Part shown: one piece after another, positions 56,780 to 64,000 of the stretch | Position numbering within the stretch: position 1 is the first letter of the stretch | Layout of the letters: each line of letters begins with the position of its first letter | Made by a program: the position numbers and the translations under genes | Assembly: GCA_020631735.1 (NCBI GenBank) | Contig: CM036162.1 | Span: 92,800,401-92,864,400 of the forward strand | DNA from: Saccharum officinarum | Taxonomy: Eukaryota; Streptophyta; Magnoliopsida; Poales; Poaceae | Reading direction: 5' to 3' | DNA length: 64,000 nt | The notes under the pieces: generated by a model | The model's input: the letters and a program-made list of their open reading frames with translations, nothing else | Databases searched by the model: none | What the model was told of the DNA's origin: nothing

Positions 56780-58464
56780 CTACCTTGAGGCAGTGGCAGC
56801 TAATGAAAAGTCCTTGTTGGAGGCTGGCCCACCATCTCCGACACCAGGAACTTGTGCTGTGCTGTTTGCCGTTGCAGCCTCCTCATCCATGGCCTGTGTA
56901 ACCTGTGCTGTCTCTTCGGAAATCTGTTTTGAGCCCCTGCTTGCAGCAGTTTGGATTTGTGAGCAGTAACACCGGTGCAGTAAATATCTACTCTGTACCT
57001 ATCCATGTTCGGGGCCAATAGAACTGAAAACGCACAATACCTGTATAAGTAGATGACAAGGCCAGTTGCTGTGCCAGCAAAAGCAACGAAGTACATCCAA
57101 TCAACCTGCATGCGCACTTCCATCAGATCAATTTATGAATGGCAAATGCGTTAAGCGAATAGAGAAAGGAATCCATGTGCTCGTACCTTCTCATGGTAAG
57201 CAAAAATACGTATTAGAACAGCCCACATGTCTGAGGTCAGGAGTGAGAGATTAAGCATGGTTGCGCCACATATCTGTAACAATCAAATGCACACTTGTGT
57301 AAATCTTTTTTCGGGAAAATCATGAAGTTTCTCGCTAGGGAAAGTGATTTGTACCTTGAGTATAATTGGTACTGTTGAGTAGAACAAGAACATTGCCAGT
57401 GCAAACCCTATGAAGGGAAGAATCTGAAAGGTATAAAAGTACATATAATAGTAAAAAAGAATAATAACTGACAAGGTGACTATCTAATGGAACATGCTTG
57501 ACCTCAAATTATGGCCTGAGGCACAGAAATATAAGGAGACTCACCGCACCAGCAGTCCAGTGAGTCGATCTGAGCTCTTTTTGCTCAAGTATGCTTCTTT
57601 ATCATTGTCAAGGAAATGGAATTGGGGACTCTATTTTCTTGCTACGTATTACATGTGGTAATGTGAAGTCAAAAGAATTCTTATTTCATTCAGGTGAAAA
57701 AAAAAATCTTGTTTCACACGTTCCAGCAATCATACTTATGAGCTTATTTTAGAAGGGATATTCTTATAGTACTGTTGGTTTAATCAAGATGATCATGTAG
57801 AACCAATTATGAGTAAGTGTTTATACTGCTGGATTGCATATCAGCGGAAATATGAACTACTAAAAATCTGGTTAGTTGAAATCATCAAGCACAAGTGTTG
57901 ATGACTTGATGTACTTCAATCTCTCAATAGCTAACTATTTCTATTGTTTATAGTAGAACTGTAGAAGTGTTGCAGAAGAAACTACTATGAATAAAAGAAA
58001 CTAGAAAAAGGAGTTTTCAGTATTGAATCACACTAAGTTATTGGTTTAAAAGGCGAAGGATACATCTGTATACCACTTATAATTGCTTCCAAAAACACTA
58101 GCATTGCCATCACCTCAACTCTGTTGCTTTTCTTGACAAAGTACTCCTGAAATGTTGTAGAGAGAAATCCTTGAAGTTTCGAGGTATATATTTATATGTT
58201 AGGCAAGACAATGAGACATTTGAGGGTTAAAATTGCAGGAAATATTTTCAAAGCTCAACGGACACAAATATTCATTTCACAACCAAGAAACAAGTAAAAA
58301 TAGTGACAACAATCAAATCATGCATATGATAACAAGGATCAAGTCCAGAAGAAGGAGAATTGAGAGCTAAGTGTAGTTGTTTTCTTACCTCGGTAACATT
58401 GCTGATGGCATAAAGCATGGAGCGCCAATGACAAGCAAATCACCTTTCAAGGGGTTGGGTCCTT
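56780..58464 (-). pseudogene. SLC35F/DUF914 transporter gene, 5'-truncated and frameshifted
   Basis: Seven minus-strand exons are recognisable: 58464-58389, 58146-58064, 57596-57545, 57423-57355, 57273-57187, 57105-57041 and 56936-56780. They encode the C-terminal half of a SLC35F-type drug/metabolite transporter (NPLKGDLLVIGA, EYFVKKSNRVEVMAML, ISILEQKELRSTHWTAGA, LPFIGFALAMFLFYS, LLTSDMWAVLIRI, VDWMYFVAFAGTATGLVIY) and a soluble acidic tail. Phases match at every junction except that the first exon is one base short between the GDLLVIGA and MLYAISNVTE stretches, near 58422. The N-terminal exons are absent: sequence beyond 58500 is unrelated and a 100-N gap follows. Either it is a recent pseudogene, or an assembly or sequencing error interrupts a live gene. 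The family localises to endomembranes and has uncertain substrates. Confidence 0.8.
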
Positions 58465-58655
58465 CTGCAAGACAGTCCAAAGCGTAAGGTAAAACTAAGT
58501 TGGTCTCGCGCGGCTCCGGTGGAGAGCGCGTTGCGCTGCCCGCTTCTCCCCCCCCTCCCAACGCCGATCTGCTGGGCCGTGCGCTGCGGTGTGCGCAGAC
58601 AGCGGACCCCCATCAACCGATCCTTCCCCGACTGCGCCTACACCTCGCTTCTTCG
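58465..58655. other. Junction of the transporter gene with unrelated GC-rich sequence
   Basis: After about 58498 the composition changes abruptly to GC-rich DNA with no similarity to the transporter family. It runs into the gap. The frames crossing it include N and have no meaning. Confidence 0.6.
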
Positions 58656-58755
58656 NNNNNNNNNNNNNNNNNNNNNNNNNNNNNNNNNNNNNNNNNNNNN
58701 NNNNNNNNNNNNNNNNNNNNNNNNNNNNNNNNNNNNNNNNNNNNNNNNNNNNNNN
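58656..58755. other. Assembly gap, 100 N
   Basis: Exactly 100 N, the usual placeholder of unknown real size. Confidence 0.99.
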
Positions 58756-59200
58756 TAAACCACCGTACCAAATTTTGTTAGGAGCTGCGGCGCTCTGTTG
58801 GGCGATATGGTTGAATAGGAATGATATGGTGTTTAACAAGGCTAAAGCTAATACTTCCGTGCAGGTAATTTTTAGGGCGATGTACTGGATTCGTCAATGT
58901 CCATGTTGCATAAAGAGGAGGAACGCCCATTATTTAGAAGGCTGCCGAAGATGGGAGACATTGATTATGTCTATTTTTGCGAAGTTTGGTTGGAACTTCA
59001 CAAACCATATTGGTGTTAGTGCTTCCCTTTGTGTGTCGGGCTCACTAGATGGGCTGAGCTCTGTTTTACTTCCTGCTCGGTGTGTTCGCCTTATGGCGTT
59101 GACTTGTATCGTGGCGCTCAGCTATATACCATCCACGGATGGTAGAAGCTGGAACTTGGTTCCCTTATTAAAAAAAACATGCAAGCTTGAGGCAGTCTAA
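58756..59200 (+). pseudogene. C-terminal end of a LINE reverse-transcriptase ORF
   Basis: The frame after the gap contains LGAAALCWAIWLNRND, NKAKANTS and FRAMYWIRQC, the zinc-binding-region and C-terminal signature of plant LINE ORF2 proteins. It stays open to 59200, ending in a low-quality tail. It differs from the TTG-tailed LINE elsewhere in this window. The 5' part is lost in the gap. Confidence 0.65.
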
Positions 59201-59337
59201 TAAATTAATAGAGATGTGGTGTCAGTGCTTGGCCCATTTATGTGACCAAGTATAGTTTGATATCCCCGTTTCATTATACATCAATAATATCGTGGTCAAT
59301 ATAACAGTATAGCTTTCAGTACAATAGAGATAGTTTG

Positions 59338-62300
59338 TGTAACACCTCATGTGTTTAGCTCCTTAATTGCATTGCATTTGCATAAGCATAACCAAGCATC
59401 ATTCATTTCATGCATAAGCTTATAATGTGTTTATATTCATGTAAAGTAAGAAGTGAGTAGTGTGCAACACACAAGTACCTTATGTGCAATTTCCTTTGTG
59501 AGACATGTCAACCACTTTAGTGTAACATAATTAGCAAGTGTTATGCAACACACTCATGCAACATGTGCAACATGAGCTTGCAACATTTGGGTGAAAGTAT
59601 TGAATTACTTGTTCCAAAGTATGTGACACTAGGAATTTTGTGCAACCAATGTGTAGAGTGGCTAATTAGGTCTTATAACACCTTAATTACATTTAGGGTA
59701 AGGAGTGGAACAATGTTCATGTTGACCAAAATTACCAAATTGCCCTTCCAAATGTGGTTGACTAAGTTGGACCCCTGGGATGATCTGGTTTGACCAATTA
59801 AAAAGTCTAGTTTAGAGATCTTGCATGGAGGAGCAACCTTAAGCAAAGTTGTAGAGAATTTCATAAGGAACAAAAGTTCTAATATGGCCATCTCATGAAA
59901 ATGATCAGAACATGCTCAAAAATGGCCCACAAGTCAGTATTAGAGGCTGTTTTGGGACTTAGCCATTTTGGCTAAGTGTGGAGCTGAAAAACCGTTTCAC
60001 TGTACCTCACTTTAGCAACTTGTAACTCACAAACTAGGCCAAACTAGTCCTTGAGCTAATTGACAAAGTTGTTGCCCACACATAGCTCTACAACATTGTC
60101 AATATCACCATCACCTAGTTCTAAATAGTTTAGGAGATATAGCATCAAGAAGTTAGGGTTCCAGTCGACGTTTATCTCTGAAACTGCATTTCAGTTTCCA
60201 AGTACACTAGTTTGGAGCCCTGTAGTTTCAAATCCAAACCGAACTAGCTCATGGTGCCTTTTACAAACTTGTAGTGCTCACATAGGTCTACAACTTTGCT
60301 AATTGGAGGTTTCACTAACACGAGCTGGTTTGAGAGTAAATCGTCGACGAAACTGCCCTGTCAGTCGGTCTTTGGAGGCGCGGTTTCAGTCACGAGCTCG
60401 AACACCGGCATGTCGTGGCGCCCGGGCAGAAGAGCGTCGCCGCGTGTCGACCAAGCGCTGCCATCGCCTCCACGTCGCGAGCCCAGACGCGAGATTGAAC
60501 ACCGAGCGGCCACCTCCATCCCCTCACTCGCGCTCATTTCTTCTTCCTCCCTCTCGCTCTGGCCGGGCTCGCCGAGGCGGAAACCGGAGACACCATTGCC
60601 GCCGCAGCTGTCTTTGGCTCGCGCACTCACCACCGCTCGCCGGACCACGTCCATCCCTCCGCCTCACCACCCTACACCTCCTGACCAGTCGGTAGATTGG
60701 GATTGAGCCCGAGGTGAGCCGCATTTGCCACCTCCGCCCGCTCCCCAAAAGCTCACCGGAGCTCCGCCATGTTCGGTTCACCGTGGCCAGCACCGCACCA
60801 TAGTTCTCTGCCTGCCCTCACTCACGTTTCCTCCTCCCTGTCACGTGTGGATGCTAGGGTAAAAGATGCTACCGCCAGCATCGTTAGCCAGGCCGGAACG
60901 AGACGTGCACGGCTGCGCCATGGCTGCCGGCCAAGTGCTCACGCGGTCAAGCGGCTCTGTTTCCATCCCCGTCTGTATGTGTGGTCTCGAGAGGTCCGCT
61001 AGGAGTCCTGAAGGGGATGCACCCTTCGGTAGGTCGTGCGACGGCCGGGACTCGCCGGCGTACCGCCAGGCACCACGGCCGTCCGCCATCGCCGTCGGCC
61101 TAGGTGCTGCGGTGCATCAACTTTGGGGAAAAGGGGTAGCCTCAGTGCGGTTGAGTCTGGGCAAGACGTCGATGAACCGGATTGGTCGGAGGAGCCACCG
61201 GCGGCGAGGAATCGCTCGCCGGAGCTCACTGCCGCCCGCTCCCCTGACCTCCGTCACTGACCGCGGGGACCCACCTGCCGGTCATACGCGCGCGGGCGGG
61301 AGCCCGAGCAGGCCACGCGCGCGGAGTGGGCCGCGCCGCGCGAAGCGGGCCACGTTGGTTTTCCGGGCCGGCCCAGTAGCAAATCTGATTTTATTTCATT
61401 TCTTTTATTCTGTCACAGTTTTAGATAATGTTTAGAAAATGTAGATCTAGGGTTTTACTTGCCAAAAATTATAAGATAAATTTTATTGGGATCTACAGGG
61501 TGTGTAGTATTTTAGAAAAATATTGAATTTGTTATGTGATGTTTGTTTTCTGGATATTTAAATAGGTCTTTGAAATGTGTTTTAAATCACATGCAAACTT
61601 GTTTAAATTATATCTTGAGTTTCAGTGTTCCAAAATTATGAAATTTGGTGAGTAGGCTAATTTATACTTGCTCTAGCTTTGGTAAAAATTTGGGCAGTAG
61701 TGCTTAAGTAATTTTCAAGTTATAATGCTATCTTGTTATTCTAGGAAATAATTAAATAAATTTTAGTAAATTTTCTACATGTGCAATGTTCATATAAATT
61801 TTTGGAGAATGTATTGGTACCCTAGAGTGTCCAGGAAATTAAAAAATCTGTTGTTTGACACTTTTTACTAGGCTTTGTTATTTATACAAAAATCAGCCTT
61901 TTTGGCTTGTGAATTTTGTGTAGGAGGTTCCTGTGAATAAATTTAGTTTAATTTTTACAGTAGCCTCCTTTTAGGTCAGAGAGTCTCCTGTAATTTTTGT
62001 AGAATTTTAGGAGCAGTTTTGCATATATGTTGAAATTCCACTTAATTACTTAAGTAAATTAAGAATTTTTGTAGAATTTTTACAGTTGTTTGCATTATAC
62101 CTGTCCTTGTCCAGATATCGTACTTAATCCTATATTAGGTTTAGGCACGTGTCAATGCTTAGCCCTGCTTAGTTCGGTAGAAGTCGGGTGATTTCCGGTC
62201 ATCCGCGAGATGTAGGAATGAGTCACGAGTGGCTTTATGGCTATCGTGGATGGAACCATGCCTTAAAATGAAATTGAGACCGGGCAGGAGTTCGATAGTA

Positions 62301-63491
62301 CAGCCGCAAGACACTTCACGTCTTGGGTGTGGAGCTATGCCCGTCTGAGTCGTTTAAGGACCGCTTCGCTGTACGTCCTTGAGTCATGTTGAACGCAGTC
62401 TAACACTTAGTTGGCCAGATAAGTCGTTCCGACCACGAAGTCAAGTAGTATGGTTCAGGCCGGGAATCGAATGGTAGGTTGCATCTTGGAGGAGAGAAAG
62501 GATGTGCTTGGGGACATTGGCGTAAGACCAAGGGGGGTTAGAGTCCCTATCACCTGGCAGAGTGTCGCCCTTGGGACGCGATATTATTCGGACCCGCGAT
62601 TCCTGAACTGTACAAAAGATGACCTGAGCAGCCCTCGCCAGGCGTGACTCGGTGAGTGTTAGAAATACCCCTCCAGCTGGATAGGAATTCGATTCGAATC
62701 GCCGTCGCTCCGGTTAGTGAGCACTTGACTTGAGCAGCGGCAACGTAGATCTCATTAAATAAACTGGTGGTTAAGGGAATGATACAATGTTGCCACAATT
62801 CATACCTGCTCTGGATATAATGATGATAATTGTTTGATTATAATCAAGTGCATGTTTAGTACAGGTGCTAAGATAGATGACAGGTAAATGCTAAATTAAC
62901 TGCTAGTACAGGTTATAAGAATCTCAATTACTTATGCCTTTATGCAAAAATATAATGTCAGCTAGCCTCTTGTGAAAGCCTTGCATAATCCTTGGTGTCA
63001 TCTTATTTCTGGTTTTCGACGGGTAAGTCTAGCTGAGTACATTCCAGTACTCAGGGTTTATTCCCTCCTGTTGCAGATGATATGCTCTATCAAGGCTTCT
63101 GCAAAAATTGTCTCCACCCTGCGGGTGACGAAGACTAGATCACTTGGGCGTGATCATCTTTTATGTACTTTCCTAATGCTTTTGTGGAATGTTGATCAAC
63201 AAGACTGGCAGTAGTTAAACAACAGGTGTGTTTATGCTTCCGCTACTTTTATAAACTTGGTTTGTAATAATTGCGACTCCGTGTGTGTAAACTTATTTCG
63301 AAACTACTTGCGAAATGTAATGTATGATGTTGTATGTTGAATGATGCGATCTTAGTTGTAAGCAAGTTGGTTTGAAATCCTTCGTGGTTTCGATTGACTA
63401 CCGGGATTATATGGGCTCAAGTTCGAAAATTTGAGCGCTTCGGTGCTTGTTTTTGTACTTGTGCTCTTATAATTTGGTCGGTTCTGTTACA
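59338..63491 (+). mobile_element. Very long LTR (4.15 kb) of a Ty3-type element, probably Tekay/Del-like
   Basis: The segment begins TGTAACACC and ends TCTGTTACA, giving inverted ends TGTAACA/TGTTACA. It is followed after two bases by a tRNA-Met-type primer site, so it is a 5' LTR. LTRs of 3-5 kb are a feature of grass Tekay/Del elements. An AT-rich frame encloses a GC-rich island (60380-61370) whose short ORFs overlap in all frames and show no domain. The 3' LTR lies outside the window, so the target duplication cannot be checked. Confidence 0.75.
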
Positions 63492-63493
63492 GC

Positions 63494-63505
63494 TGGTACC
63501 GGAGC
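63494..63505 (+). other. Primer-binding site of the terminal Ty3-type element
   Basis: TGGTACCGGAGC follows the LTR end after GC. It is a variant of the TGGTATCAGAGC initiator tRNA-Met site and gives the orientation. Confidence 0.8.
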
Positions 63506-64000
63506 ATAATTCAACATTAAAAACATCATACGAGTATTTAAAAAAAAAAGTATTTGATTATGAAAATGAGTTAAAACACTAAAAATTATTTTTAGGTATG
63601 CCAGTGATCACATCCCTTAGCCCAAATAAGGACTCTTAGGTGGCTTATTATAGAGACTAACTTGGGGGGCCTTGTTTGTTTTTGTTTCGTCGTCCATACG
63701 GCGTGATATTGTATGGATGCCATTCACTTGGGTGGTAATGTATGGATCAATTGCCTCGACGCTCAGGTAAGTGTGAGTTGTGAGAGCATGATCGTCCAAC
63801 CGGCGATCTAGGGGAGAGTAGTTTTGGTGACTTGCATACTTACATGTTTAAACCATGTAATTACGTAAGCACTTAATTGTGGGAATATATTTATATCGGG
63901 TAGCTTTAATACTGAAGTATATACATCAGGGGATGTGTATATGGAAAGTATCTAAATTACTGCTTCTTGTGTGCATATATTGGGAAACTGTTGGGCTGAA
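63506..64000 (+). mobile_element. Start of the internal region of the Ty3-type element
   Basis: This is untranslated leader. It holds no gag start before the window ends. The element continues to the right. Confidence 0.6.

Noticed and set aside
58495..58839. Frames running through the N gap
   Set aside because: They contain X residues from the gap and join unrelated flanks.
60296..61435. Overlapping frames of 76-189 aa in the GC-rich island of the long LTR
   Set aside because: Frames are open on both strands because of composition. No motif is seen and they lie within an LTR.

Overview
This is a nuclear genomic window from a grass, most likely a panicoid such as a sorghum, sugarcane or Miscanthus relative. 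Genes have many GT-AG introns, several first exons are GC-rich, and the spaces between genes hold grass-type Stowaway, Tourist-like and hAT-like MITEs, SINEs, TTG-tailed LINEs and Copia/Gypsy LTR retrotransposons. The species assignment is inference. A run of 100 N at 58656-58755 marks a scaffold gap.

Layout. 1-6.75 kb: nested retrotransposon debris, made of a SIRE/Maximus-like Copia LTR, PBS and gag, joined near 4690 to an antisense Athila-like Ty3 gag with a triplicated tRNA-Asp primer-site unit. 6.75-9.9 kb: MITEs and a 225-bp tandem duplication. Five recognisable protein genes follow on the + strand: a WBP2-like GRAM protein (9916-12573, 205 aa), an AKR2-type ankyrin chaperone (14797-18158, 323 aa), a DDX27/Drs1-type DEAD-box helicase (20605-38411, 19 exons, 792 aa), a small two-exon membrane protein of unknown function (41984-43970, 101 aa) and an LCAT4-like phospholipase (50238-54156, 11 exons, 462 aa). 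On the - strand lies a truncated SLC35F/DUF914 transporter gene with a 1-nt frameshift (56780-58464), ending near the assembly gap. The last 4.7 kb are a very long Ty3-type LTR (59338-63491) with its PBS and the start of an element that leaves the window.

The host genes are unrelated housekeeping genes and do not form a pathway: ribosome biogenesis (helicase), organelle outer-membrane targeting (AKR2), lipid turnover (LCAT4), nucleotide-sugar-like transport (SLC35F). I see no new multi-gene system. The most interesting object is a 5.8-kb Copia element lying antisense in intron 15 of the helicase. It has identical 112-bp LTRs, a CTTTC target duplication, a complete gag-pol frame with one stop codon, no zinc knuckle in Gag, and a second G-tract/LTR-like/PBS-like module in its leader, which suggests a chimeric element. 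The same helicase gene carries a 152-bp tandem duplication that copies an exon end together with its splice donor.
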